Assembly: GCF_048268305.1 (NCBI RefSeq) | Contig: NZ_JBLWVT010000007.1 | Span: 248,001-312,000, forward strand | From: Pseudodonghicola sp048268305 | Lineage (GTDB): Bacteria > Pseudomonadota > Alphaproteobacteria > Rhodobacterales > Rhodobacteraceae | Direction: 5' to 3' | DNA: 64,000 bases | Part shown: piece by piece, positions 47,089-55,521 of the stretch | Layout: every line of letters begins with the position of its first letter | Numbering within the stretch: the first letter of the stretch is position 1 | Notes under the pieces: generated by a model | Seen by the model: the letters and a program-made list of their open reading frames with translations, nothing else | Databases searched by the model: none | What the model was told of the DNA's origin: nothing | Translations under genes and position numbers: made by a program

Positions 47089-49947
47089 TCAGTGCCCCTC
47101 GTTCTCGTTGGTGTCGTCTTCTTCGCGCTCGGGATTGATGTCCATCGGATGCGCGCTGGCGATGCCGGGCTGCCAGGCATAGCGCGACAGGCTCTGCAGC
47201 GCCAAAAGCACCGCGCCCCAGACCGCCAGGAACACGCCCAGATCGAAGAGCGCGGCAGTCGCCACCTCGAATTCCTCGAGATAGGGCAGGTGGATATAGC
47301 CGTAGTCGCTGGTCAGGAACGGCTTGCCGTTGAACCAGGCGCCCATGCCGGTGGCGGCGGCGACCAGAACGCCGGTGCCGATGATGCCGTGATAGGGCAG
47401 CCTTTGCCGCTCCGCCGCCCAGCCGAAGCCCGAGGCCATGTATTGCATGATCACGGCGATGGCGGCGATCAGGCCGGCGACAAAGCCGCCGCCGGGCATG
47501 TTGTGGCCGCGGAAGAAGATATAGGCGGCGACCATGAAGGCGATCGGCATCATCACCCGGGTGGCAACCACCATCATCAGCGGGTGGGCATCGCCCGCCA
47601 GTTGCTTCCAGGGCTTGCGGTTCAGCAGGCGTGCCCGCACCCGGCTTCCCAGCGTCGCTTCGGTGATCGCGAAGATGATGATCGCGGCGATCCCCAGAAC
47701 GGTGATCTCGCCGAAGGTATCGAAGCCGCGGAAGTCGACCAGGATGACGTTGACCACATTGTGGCCGCCGCCGCCCTTGTAGGAATTCGCCAGATGGTAT
47801 TCCGCGATCGAGGGCATGGCGAAATCGCGGGTCATCATCGCATAGATCAGCCCGCCCATGCCAAGCCCGGCAACCACCGAGATCGCGATATCGCGGGTCC
47901 GCCGCGCCGGGCTGCTTTCCTTCGGCGTATCCTGCGGCAGGAAGTTCAGCGCCAGCAGCATCAGGATGATCGTCACCACCTCGACCGAAATCTGGGTCAG
48001 CGCCAGGTCGGGGGCGGAGAGATAGCTGAAGCTCAGCGACACCATCAGCCCGGAGACCCCGATCAGCACCAGCGACAGCAGCCGGTTGCGGTGGAAGGCC
48101 ACCACGCAGAGCGAGGAGCCGACCAGGCAGAACCAGCCCAGCAGCGGCATCGCGGTGATCGGCAGGGTGGCGTGGGTCCGCGGGCCGAGACTGCCGCTGC
48201 CGAAAGCGTACCAGCCAAGTCCGACGGTGAAGACCAGGAAGATCACCGCATAGCGGGTGAGCGAGCCGTTGTGCAGGCCTTGGGTGATGCCCCGCGCCAG
48301 CGCGGTGGCGGCGCCGATGATGGCGTCGAAGATCGCCTTCGCCTCGGGGCGGGGCAGGTTGTTCCAGACCGCGCGGGCACCGCCATAGGCCAGCAGCAGC
48401 AGGATGCCGCCCAGAACCGCCGCGATCGACATGTAAAGCGCCGGGGTCAGCCCGTGCCAGAGGGCGGGGTGGAAATGCACCTCGTGCCCGGTGACGGCCG
48501 CAGCGGCTGCGGTGACGATCGGCGTGGCGAAGGTATTCGGGAAGAGCCCGATCAGCACCACAAGCGCCACCAGGATCGCCGGCGGCAGCCAGAGGCCCGG
48601 GCCCGGATCATGCGGATGGCTGGGATAATCGTGGCGCTTCTTGCCCAGGAAGACATGGGCGATATAGCGCAGCGAATAGGCCACCGAGAAGAGCGCGCCG
48701 AAGACCGCCAGCGCCGGCACCAGCCAGGTCACCCCGGCCCAGTCGGCATGGGCGGCGGCCTCGAGCATCATTTCCTTCGACAGGAAGCCGTTGAAGGGCG
48801 GGATGCCGGCCATCGACAGCGCCGCGATCCCCGCCAGGGTGAAGGTCAGCGGCATCAGGTGTCGCAGCCCGCCCAAGAGCTTGATGTCGCGGGTATGGGT
48901 CTCGTGGTCGATGATGCCCGCATTCATGAACAGCGAGGCTTTGAAGGTCGCGTGGTTGATGATGTGGAAGACGGCGGCGACCGCCGCGGCCTCGGTCCCG
49001 AAGCCAAGGAGCATGGTGATCAGCCCGAGGTGGCTGACGGTCGAGTAGGCCAGCAGCGCTTTCAGATCGTCCTTGAACAGCGCGATCACCGCGCCCAGCA
49101 CCATGGTGATCAGCCCGACCGAGCCGACGATGTAGAACCACAGATCGGTGCCCGACAGCACCGGCCACATCCGCGCCATCAGGAACAGCCCCGCCTTCAC
49201 CATGGTGGCCGAATGCAGATAGGCCGACACCGGGGTGGGGGCGGCCATGGCGTGCGGCAACCAGAAGTGGAAGGGGAATTGCGCCGATTTGGCGAAACAG
49301 CCCAGCAGGATCAGGATCAGCGCCGGCGCATAGAGCGGCGAGGCCTGGATCAGATCCTTGTGCTGGAGAATGACGCTCAGGTCATAGCTGCCCACGATAT
49401 GGCCCAGGATCAGCATGCCCCCGATCATCGACAGCCCGCCGGCCCCGGTCACCGTCAGCGCCATCCGCGCCCCCTGCCGCCCTTCGGGCAGGTGTTTCCA
49501 GAAGCCGATCAGCAGGAAGGACGAGAGCGAGGTCAGTTCCCAGAAAATCAGCAGAAGCAGGATGTTGTCGCACAGCACGATGCCCACCATCGCGCCCTGG
49601 AACAGCAGCAGATAGCTGTAGAACTGCCCCATCGGATCCTCGCGGCTGAGATAGAAGCGCGCATAGGAGATGATCAGCAGGCCGATCCCGAGGATCAGCG
49701 AGGCGAAGAGGAGCCCGAGGCCGTCAAGCTGGAAATTTGCGTTGAGCCCCAGATCGGGCAGCCAGGCGAGCCTTGCGGTGACGACCTCACCCCGCAGGAC
49801 GGCGGGGGCGTTGGTCAGCAGCCCGATCAGGGCCAGCAGGGTGACGCCCCCGGTCGAAAGCGAGGCGGCATTGCGCCCGGCGCGGATCAGCAGGGCAGGG
49901 AACACGGCGCCGAGAAAGGGCAGGGCCGCGATCAGAAAGAGGGACAA
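47089..49947 (-). CDS. mnhA: Mrp/Pha antiporter subunit A (A-B fusion)
   Basis: 952 residues, roughly twenty or more membrane helices. The first 500 residues are NuoL-like (F-W-E-L-T-S-L-S-S-F-L-L-I-G, F-K-A-S-L-F-M-N-A). The last 300 carry the MnhB-type part (L-P-Q-D-T-P-K onward, D-F-R-G-F-D-T-F-G-E-I-T-V-L-G, M-P-G-G-G-F-V-A-G), so A and B are fused as in the alphaproteobacterial Pha1 type. No ATG fits the N-terminus; the TTG at 49945-49947, with GGAG 8 bases upstream, gives MSLFLIAALPFLG. It begins the operon. Confidence 0.94.
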   Translation of the reverse strand: MSLFLIAALPFLGAVFPALLIRAGRNAASLSTGGVTLLALIGLLTNAPAVLRGEVVTARLAWLPDLGLNANFQLDGLGLLFASLILGIGLLIISYARFYLSREDPMGQFYSYLLLFQGAMVGIVLCDNILLLLIFWELTSLSSFLLIGFWKHLPEGRQGARMALTVTGAGGLSMIGGMLILGHIVGSYDLSVILQHKDLIQASPLYAPALILILLGCFAKSAQFPFHFWLPHAMAAPTPVSAYLHSATMVKAGLFLMARMWPVLSGTDLWFYIVGSVGLITMVLGAVIALFKDDLKALLAYSTVSHLGLITMLLGFGTEAAAVAAVFHIINHATFKASLFMNAGIIDHETHTRDIKLLGGLRHLMPLTFTLAGIAALSMAGIPPFNGFLSKEMMLEAAAHADWAGVTWLVPALAVFGALFSVAYSLRYIAHVFLGKKRHDYPSHPHDPGPGLWLPPAILVALVVLIGLFPNTFATPIVTAAAAAVTGHEVHFHPALWHGLTPALYMSIAAVLGGILLLLAYGGARAVWNNLPRPEAKAIFDAIIGAATALARGITQGLHNGSLTRYAVIFLVFTVGLGWYAFGSGSLGPRTHATLPITAMPLLGWFCLVGSSLCVVAFHRNRLLSLVLIGVSGLMVSLSFSYLSAPDLALTQISVEVVTIILMLLALNFLPQDTPKESSPARRTRDIAISVVAGLGMGGLIYAMMTRDFAMPSIAEYHLANSYKGGGGHNVVNVILVDFRGFDTFGEITVLGIAAIIIFAITEATLGSRVRARLLNRKPWKQLAGDAHPLMMVVATRVMMPIAFMVAAYIFFRGHNMPGGGFVAGLIAAIAVIMQYMASGFGWAAERQRLPYHGIIGTGVLVAAATGMGAWFNGKPFLTSDYGYIHLPYLEEFEVATAALFDLGVFLAVWGAVLLALQSLSRYAWQPGIASAHPMDINPEREEDDTNENEGH

Positions 49948-50374
49948 GTCGGTTCTCCAACGTAGCGGGCGACAGCGGGTTTCATCTTGCCTAAGCAATT
50001 TTGTGACACTGTCCAGCCCCGGAGGGAGCCGGGCGGATCAGTTTCACAGGGCGATCACGAATTTTTCAGAACATGGTGCCGACTCGGGCAGGAACAAGGA
50101 CCGAGGGCACGGGGCAGGGCTGAAGATCATGCCGGAACATGGCATCTTTGGCGCGTGGTGCGTCTGAGTGCCGATCTGTCATCCGGCCGTCTCCTCCTGT
50201 CGGTTGTCTTGGTCTTGCCGGGGGAGATAGCGCGAAAGCCCCGGATTGTCACCCGAAAGCGGCAGAAAATGGCAGGACAAGCGGCCGCAGCGGGGTGGTT
50301 TGTCATCCGGGAGGGGGCGCGCCACCCGGCCGTGGCCGGAAGCGTGACAGCACCTGAAAGACGCGTTTGCCGAG
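49948..50374. other. intergenic region between the Mrp operon and the MerR gene
   Basis: 427 bases with no convincing gene. It must hold the mnhA promoter; the AT-rich stretch 49980-50070 is the likeliest place. A direct repeat TGTCATCCGG occurs at about 50176 and 50309. The longer plus-strand frames across it have no family-like content. Confidence 0.5.
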
Positions 50375-50815
50375 TCACTGACCTTTGCCAAGGGCGGGCT
50401 TCGCCCGCGATGCCTGGCGCTGTCGCATATTGCGGGCCAGGGCCGTGCGCATCAGGCGACGGAAGCTCGGGCATTGCAGGTGGCTGGGGGCGCTGCAATT
50501 GGCCACATGTCTCAGACCATCGCGCAGCGCCGTCAGTTCCCTGATGCGCACATCCAATGTGTCGGCCTGGCTGAGCAGCCGGTCGCGCTTGATTTCGGGC
50601 GGGCCGCTATCGCCCAGCATCTCGGCCATTTCCGCCAGAGAGAAGCCTGCGATCTGGCCCAGAGAGATCAACGACAGGCGGATCAGCACATCGGCATCGA
50701 AGGTGCGCCGAAGCCCGTGCCGTCCGACCGAGCGGATCAGCCCCATCGTTTCGTAATGGCGCAGGGCAGAGGCGGGAATACCGCTTTTCCGGGCCACTTC
50801 GGAAATGTCCATCAT
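50375..50815 (-). CDS. MerR-family regulator, SoxR-like cysteines
   Basis: 146 residues (start ATG 50815 or the next ATG at 50812). The MerR HTH is M-D-I-S-E-V-A-R-K-S-G-I-P-A-S-A-L-R-H-Y-E-T-M-G-L, with dimer helix S-L-A-E-M-A-E-M-L. Near the end N-C-S-A-P-S-H-L-Q-C-P-S-F places two cysteines seven residues apart. SoxR has four cysteines, so this is probably not a full iron-sulfur SoxR but a related thiol or metal sensor. Divergent from the DUF2938 gene, with a 19-bp-spacer promoter between. Confidence 0.88.
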   Translation of the reverse strand: MMDISEVARKSGIPASALRHYETMGLIRSVGRHGLRRTFDADVLIRLSLISLGQIAGFSLAEMAEMLGDSGPPEIKRDRLLSQADTLDVRIRELTALRDGLRHVANCSAPSHLQCPSFRRLMRTALARNMRQRQASRAKPALGKGQ

Positions 50816-50820
50816 GATGC

Positions 50821-50851
50821 TTGACCTCAAGTCGACTTCAAGTGGCATCCT
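50821..50851 (+). promoter_or_regulatory. MerR/SoxR-type promoter of the DUF2938 gene
   Basis: TTGACC (50821-50826), a 19-base spacer and CATCCT (50846-50851). The spacer holds the imperfect dyad CCTCAAGTCGACTTCAAG, close to the SoxR box CCTCAAGTTAACTTGAGG. A 19-bp spacer is the classic sign of MerR-activated promoters. Coordinates run toward the DUF2938 start at 50889. Confidence 0.75.
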
Positions 50852-50888
50852 GCCCGGCATGACGCAAATCGGCAAGGAAGACCAACAG

Positions 50889-51401
50889 ATGCCTTTCAGT
50901 GAAAACAGTGCTTTGCAGACGGTTTTGAATGCCGTTCTTCTAGGCGGCGGCGCGACGCTGTTCATGGACCTCGTCGCGGTGGCGCGCCATCGGCTGTTTG
51001 GCGTGAAGGGATTGGAGTACGCGCTGGTCGGGCGCTGGTTGGGGCATCTGCCCCGGGGCGTTCTGCTGCATCGGCCGATCAGCCGGAGTGCGCCGATCTG
51101 GGCCGAGCGGGCCATCGGCTGGGGCGCACATTATGCGATCGGGATCATGTTCGCGGGCCTGTTCCTTGCGATCGTCCCGTCAACCTGGCTGGCCGCCCCG
51201 GCCTTGTGGCCGTCATTGGCGTTTGGTCTCGGAACCGTGACGGTTCCGTTCTTTCTGCTTCAGCCCTGTCTGGGGGCCGGGGTCGCGGCCAGCAAGACGC
51301 CGCATCCATGGCGTGCGCGCTATCAAAGCGCGATTGCGCATCTTACCTTCGGGCTCGGGCTGTGGGGGACTGGGTGGGCAGCGGTGCTGGCCGCCGGGTA
51401 A
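50889..51401 (+). CDS. DUF2938 family membrane protein
   Basis: 170 residues from the ATG at 50889. Four hydrophobic segments (about 14-34, 80-100, 108-130, 150-168). The block H-R-P-I-S-R-S-A-P-I-W-A-E-R-A-I-G-W-G-A-H-Y and P-C-L-G-A-G-V-A-A-S-K-T-P-x-P are family features. Function unknown; its MerR neighbour suggests induction by a thiol-active or redox stress. Confidence 0.85.
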   Translation: MPFSENSALQTVLNAVLLGGGATLFMDLVAVARHRLFGVKGLEYALVGRWLGHLPRGVLLHRPISRSAPIWAERAIGWGAHYAIGIMFAGLFLAIVPSTWLAAPALWPSLAFGLGTVTVPFFLLQPCLGAGVAASKTPHPWRARYQSAIAHLTFGLGLWGTGWAAVLAAG

Positions 51402-51474
51402 CGGGGTCCAGTTCCTCGCCGATGGGGGCAGGGGAGGCTCTGTTGCTTGGGGAGAAAAGGGGGGCAAGCGCCCC

Positions 51475-51720
51475 CTATCCCCCCTTCAGCCGCGCCATCA
51501 GCACAACCTCGCTGTCCTCCCCGACCGGTTCGGTCAGGGAGGAGGAGATCATCTTGCCGTCGACGGCGACCGAGACGCCGGCGTCGAGCGTCGGCCCGAG
51601 CGCGGGGTAATCGCGGCGGAGGGCGGTCAGGATCTGGCCCACCGTGCGCCCCTCGACCTCGACGCTGTCGCGTCCGTCGACCAGGGGGCGCAGCCCGGAC
51701 CAGAGCCGGACCTCAACCAT
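51475..51720 (-). CDS. MoaD/ThiS-like sulfur-carrier protein
   Basis: 81 residues, beta-grasp fold: V-E-V-R-L-W-S-G-L-R, then R-T-V-G-Q-I-L-T-A-L-R-R-D-Y-P, L-D-A-G-V-S-V-A-V-D-G-K-M-I. It ends L-K-G-G, the C-terminal Gly-Gly of MoaD-type carriers that is thiocarboxylated. The start ATG (51720) lies 8 bases inside the end of the Mo-subunit gene, so it is the last member of that operon. It may supply sulfur for the molybdenum cofactor or have another carrier role. Confidence 0.88.
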   Translation of the reverse strand: MVEVRLWSGLRPLVDGRDSVEVEGRTVGQILTALRRDYPALGPTLDAGVSVAVDGKMISSSLTEPVGEDSEVVLMARLKGG

Positions 51721-53959
51721 TCTTGCTCTCCAGCGCCTCCAGCACGCGGGCGGGGCGCATCGGCAAGTGCCGCATCCGCACGCCCACGGCATTCGACACC
51801 GCATTGGCGATGGCCGCCAGCGGCGGGCAGATCGAGGTTTCGCCGACACCCCTCACGCCGAAGGGGTGGCCGGGGTTCGGCACCTCGACGATCACCGTGT
51901 CGATGAAGGGCAGGTCGGAGGCCACCGGAATACGGTAGTCGAGGAAGCCGGCGTTCTGCAGCCGCCCGTCCTCGCCATAGATATATTCCTCGTTCAGCGC
52001 CCAGCCGATGCCCTGGGCGGCGCCGCCCTGGAACTGGCCCTCGACATAGGTGGGGTGGATCGCCTTGCCGGCGTCCTGCACCACGGTATAGCGCACCACC
52101 TTGGTCGCGCCGGTCTCGGGATCGACCTCGGCATCGACGATATGGGCGGCGAAGCTCACGCCCGCGCCTTCCGGTGTCGCCTCGAAATGGCCGTTGATCG
52201 GCCCGCCGGTGGCGCCCATGTCGGCGGTCAGCTCGGTGATGTGCAGGGGCTCGTGATCGCCGGCATTGGGGCCCGAGGGTTTGGCATAGCCATCCTCCCA
52301 ATAGACCGCCTCTTCCGGGATGTCCCATTTCGCCGCCGCGCGCCGGCACAGCTCTTCCACCGCCGCCTCGGCCGCCTTGATGGTGGCGAGCCCGCTGGCA
52401 TAGGTCACCCGGCTGCCATGGCTGATCTCGTTATAGCCCAGCGAAGAGGTATCGGCGATGGTGCAGCGGATGTTCTCGTAAGGAATCCCCAGCACCTCGG
52501 CCGCCATCAGCGCCATCGACGCACGCGAGCCGCCGATATCGGGGGTGCCGACCATGATCTGGGCCGAGCCGTCCTCGGACATCGCCAGCGAGACCGAGGT
52601 TTCGCCGCCGTGGTTGAACCAGAAGCCGCAGGACACCCCGCGCCCCTGGCCCGGTTTCACCGGGGCGGCGTAATGCGGATGCGCCTTGGCGGCTTCCAGC
52701 GTTTCCACCAGGCCGATGCGGGGCCATTTCGGGCCGAAGCTCGCCTGCGTGCCCTCGCGCGAGGCGTTCTTGAGCCGCACCTCGATCGGGTCGAGGCCGA
52801 GCTGATTGCAAAGCTCGTCTATCACCGATTCCACCGCGAAGGCCGCCATCGGCGAGCCCGGCGCGCGATAGGCGGCCTGTTTCGGGCGGTTGGTCATCAC
52901 GTCATAGCCGACCTGATGCACGTTCTTCAGGTTATAGGGCGCGAAGGCGCACATCGCCGTCATGTCGCAGGGCGCGCCCGGAAAGGCGCCGCCCTGCAGC
53001 CGGAAGATGCCCTGCGCGGCGGTGAGGGTGCCGTCCTTCTTCATCCCGATCTTGACCTCCATTGAGGTGGAGGAGGTCGGGCCTGAGGCGCGGAACACTT
53101 CCGAACGGGTCATCACCAGCTTGACCGGTCGGTTGGCCTTGCGGCTGAGCGCCAGCGCGACGGGTTCGATGAAGACGGTGGTCTTGCCGCCGAAGCCGCC
53201 GCCGATTTCCGAGGCGGTGACGCGCAGCTGGCTGGTTTCCAGCCCCAGCAGCGCGGCGCAGACCTTTTGCACGTTCCAGTGGCCCTGGGTGCAGCACCAA
53301 AGCTCGCCCTTGCCATCGCCGCCCAGCGTGCCGAGGCAGGCGTGCGGCTCGATATAGCCCTGGTGGGTTGCCTCGGTGGTAAAGTGATCCTCCACCACCA
53401 GATCGGCCTCGGCGAAACCAGCCTCGATATCGCCGTGACCGCTTTCGTAATAGCGCACGACGTTCGGGTGCAGCCCCGCGGGGACAGAGGTATCGGCGGC
53501 GCCGTCGCGGATCTCCGGGGCGCCCGGTTCCATCGCCTTGTCGACATCGGTGACATGCGGCAGCAGCTCATATTCCACCTCGATCGCCTTGATCGCGTCG
53601 CGCGCGATCAGCGCCGAGGTGGCAGCGACGGCGGCCACGGCGTGGCCGTCATAGAGCGCCTTTTCGCCCGCCATGACGTTTTCCAGGATATTCCAATCCT
53701 CGCCCGTCAGCCCGGTGGCGAAATCGGCGCGGGTGACCACGGCCTTGACGCCCTCCATCGCCAGCGCCTTGCTGGCGTCGATCTTGACGATCTTCGCATG
53801 GGCATGCGGGCTGCGCTTGATCGCGGCAAAGAGCATGCCGGGCGCGGTGGCATCGGCGCCGAACTTGGCGCGGCCGGTGACCTTGTCGAGCCCGTCGGGA
53901 CGATCTGGACGGGTGCCGACATATTTGAACCCGGTGGTTTTCGAGCTGTCCAACGCCAT
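51713..53959 (-). CDS. molybdenum hydroxylase large (Mo) subunit, xanthine dehydrogenase family
   Basis: 748 residues. V-T-G-R-A-K-F-G-A-D near the N-terminus is the Ald_Xan_dh_C start; G-G-F-G-G-K-T, A-Y-R-A-P-G-S-P-M-A and the catalytic glutamate in G-V-G-E-T-S-I (about residue 700) bind the pterin and Mo. It lacks the A-Y-x-C-S-F-R loop of true CO dehydrogenase and also the A-Y-R-G-A-G-R form, so the substrate is not CO and is unknown. It overlaps the 2Fe-2S gene by one base (TAATG). Confidence 0.92.
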   Translation of the reverse strand: MALDSSKTTGFKYVGTRPDRPDGLDKVTGRAKFGADATAPGMLFAAIKRSPHAHAKIVKIDASKALAMEGVKAVVTRADFATGLTGEDWNILENVMAGEKALYDGHAVAAVAATSALIARDAIKAIEVEYELLPHVTDVDKAMEPGAPEIRDGAADTSVPAGLHPNVVRYYESGHGDIEAGFAEADLVVEDHFTTEATHQGYIEPHACLGTLGGDGKGELWCCTQGHWNVQKVCAALLGLETSQLRVTASEIGGGFGGKTTVFIEPVALALSRKANRPVKLVMTRSEVFRASGPTSSTSMEVKIGMKKDGTLTAAQGIFRLQGGAFPGAPCDMTAMCAFAPYNLKNVHQVGYDVMTNRPKQAAYRAPGSPMAAFAVESVIDELCNQLGLDPIEVRLKNASREGTQASFGPKWPRIGLVETLEAAKAHPHYAAPVKPGQGRGVSCGFWFNHGGETSVSLAMSEDGSAQIMVGTPDIGGSRASMALMAAEVLGIPYENIRCTIADTSSLGYNEISHGSRVTYASGLATIKAAEAAVEELCRRAAAKWDIPEEAVYWEDGYAKPSGPNAGDHEPLHITELTADMGATGGPINGHFEATPEGAGVSFAAHIVDAEVDPETGATKVVRYTVVQDAGKAIHPTYVEGQFQGGAAQGIGWALNEEYIYGEDGRLQNAGFLDYRIPVASDLPFIDTVIVEVPNPGHPFGVRGVGETSICPPLAAIANAVSNAVGVRMRHLPMRPARVLEALESKNG

Positions 53960-54438
53960 TACGAGGCCTCCCGCATTTCGGCCGCGGTATCCATCACGGC
54001 GCGAATGATCTTGTCATAACCGGTACAGCGGCAGAGGTTGCCGGCCAGCCAGTAACGGACTTCCGTTTCGGTCGGGTCGGGGTTCTTCTCCAGCAGCGAT
54101 TTCGCCGCGATCAGAATGCCCGGGGTGCAGATGCCGCATTGCAGGGCGGCATATTCGATGAACTTCTTCTGCAGGGGATGCAGGGTTTCGCCCTGGGCGA
54201 TGCCCTCGACGGTGCCGATCTCCTTGCCCTCGGCCTCGACCCCCAGCATCAGGCAGGAACAGACCAGTCGGCCGTCGACGGTGACCGAACAGGCGCCGCA
54301 ATCGCCGGTGCCGCAGCCTTCCTTGGCGCCGGTCAGCCCCAGCCGGTCGCGCAGCACGTCCAGCAGGGTTTCGCGCGGGTCGCAGAGGAATTCGACCTCA
54401 TCGCCATTCACTTTCGCGGTTACATGCGTCTTGCTCAT
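53959..54438 (-). CDS. molybdenum hydroxylase 2Fe-2S small subunit
   Basis: 159 residues with both cluster motifs. The plant-type one is K-E-G-C-G-T-G-D-C-G-A-C and L-V-C (about 41-63); the second, C-G-I-C-T-P-G and L-C-R-C-T-G-Y, lies in the helical C-terminal half (about 100-148). Passes electrons from the Mo site to FAD. Overlaps both neighbours. Confidence 0.95.
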   Translation of the reverse strand: MSKTHVTAKVNGDEVEFLCDPRETLLDVLRDRLGLTGAKEGCGTGDCGACSVTVDGRLVCSCLMLGVEAEGKEIGTVEGIAQGETLHPLQKKFIEYAALQCGICTPGILIAAKSLLEKNPDPTETEVRYWLAGNLCRCTGYDKIIRAVMDTAAEMREAS

Positions 54439-55307
54439 GCCTGGGCTCCCTTCGCGCGGTCATAGGCGATCTGTGCCACCCTCCGGGCCAGGACGCCCGC
54501 CACATGGGTGCGAAACTTGATCGTGCCGCGCTTGTCGTCGATCGGATTGCAACTGGCCTCGGCCAGTTCGGCCAGCGCCGCGAGCGCCGCCTCGTCCAGC
54601 GTCCGGCCGACCAGGGCGTCGGCGGCGGCCGGGACCAGAACGGCGGTGGGGGCCACGGCGCCAAGCGCCATCCGGGCCGCGGTGATCACCTCGCCCTCGA
54701 CCGTCAGGTTGATGCCGCAGCCGACCACGGCGATATCCATCTCGGTCCGCGGGATGAAGCGCTGATAGGCGTCGCCGCCGTTTTTCCCGCGCGGCGGCAG
54801 GATCAGGGCGGTGATGATCTCGCCCTTCTTCAATACCGTCTTGCCGGGGCCGGCGGGGATGTTCTCGACCGCCAGCTCGCGGTCCCCCTCGGGCCCGGTG
54901 ATGCTGACGCGAGCCCCGGCGGCGATCATCGCCGGCACCGAATCCGCGGCAGGGGAGGCATTGCACAGATTGCCCACCGGCGTCGCCCGGCCCTGCACCT
55001 GGGTCGAACCGATCAGGTCCATCGCCTCGACCACGCCGGGCCAGTCCTGGCCCAGGTCGGCGTGTTCGCGCATCTCGGCGCCGGTGACGGCCACGCCCAG
55101 CCGCCAGCCGCCGTCCTCGGTCGGTGCGATCTCATGGGTGCCGGGGATCGCCTTGATGTCGATCAGCGTATCCGGGGTGACGATGTCCGATCGCATCTGG
55201 ACCAGAACATCCGTCCCCCCGGCGAGGATGCGGGTGATCCCCTCGGCCCCGGCGGCAAGCGCCACGGCCTCTTCAAAGGTGGCGGGTTTGAAATACTGCA
55301 TGGGCAT
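54435..55307 (-). CDS. molybdenum hydroxylase FAD-binding middle subunit
   Basis: 290 residues. L-A-G-G-T-D-V-L-V-Q-M (about 30-40) and T-P-V-G-N-L-C-N-A-S-P-A-A-D-S (about 105-119) are the FAD-binding motifs. It is the first gene of the operon; the 214 bases up to glpD at 55522 probably carry promoters for both directions. The ATG at 55307 opens with MPMQYFKPATFEEAV. Confidence 0.95.
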   Translation of the reverse strand: MPMQYFKPATFEEAVALAAGAEGITRILAGGTDVLVQMRSDIVTPDTLIDIKAIPGTHEIAPTEDGGWRLGVAVTGAEMREHADLGQDWPGVVEAMDLIGSTQVQGRATPVGNLCNASPAADSVPAMIAAGARVSITGPEGDRELAVENIPAGPGKTVLKKGEIITALILPPRGKNGGDAYQRFIPRTEMDIAVVGCGINLTVEGEVITAARMALGAVAPTAVLVPAAADALVGRTLDEAALAALAELAEASCNPIDDKRGTIKFRTHVAGVLARRVAQIAYDRAKGAQA

Positions 55308-55521
55308 TCCTTGCGATTGGCCGGCTGGCTGGCTGGGTCTGTCCGCCCGGTTCGGCGTCGGGGTGTCGGCAAAACTCTAGCGCCGGAATAGAATCAGGCA
55401 AGCGTCTGCTTGAATTTGATCAAACTGTTACACGGGAATTTTATGCGAACGGGTGACTTTTCATCTTTGTCGCGCTAACCGCTGGGGCGTGACATTCACC
55501 GACGGGACCGGACGGGGCGAC

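Noticed and set aside
46906..49965. 1019-codon open frame on the plus strand
   Set aside because: It lies antisense to mnhC and mnhA, whose minus-strand sequences show clear family motifs and membrane helices.
51713..53959. Carbon monoxide dehydrogenase large subunit
   Set aside because: The active-site loop typical of CODH forms I and II is absent, so I call it only a molybdenum hydroxylase.
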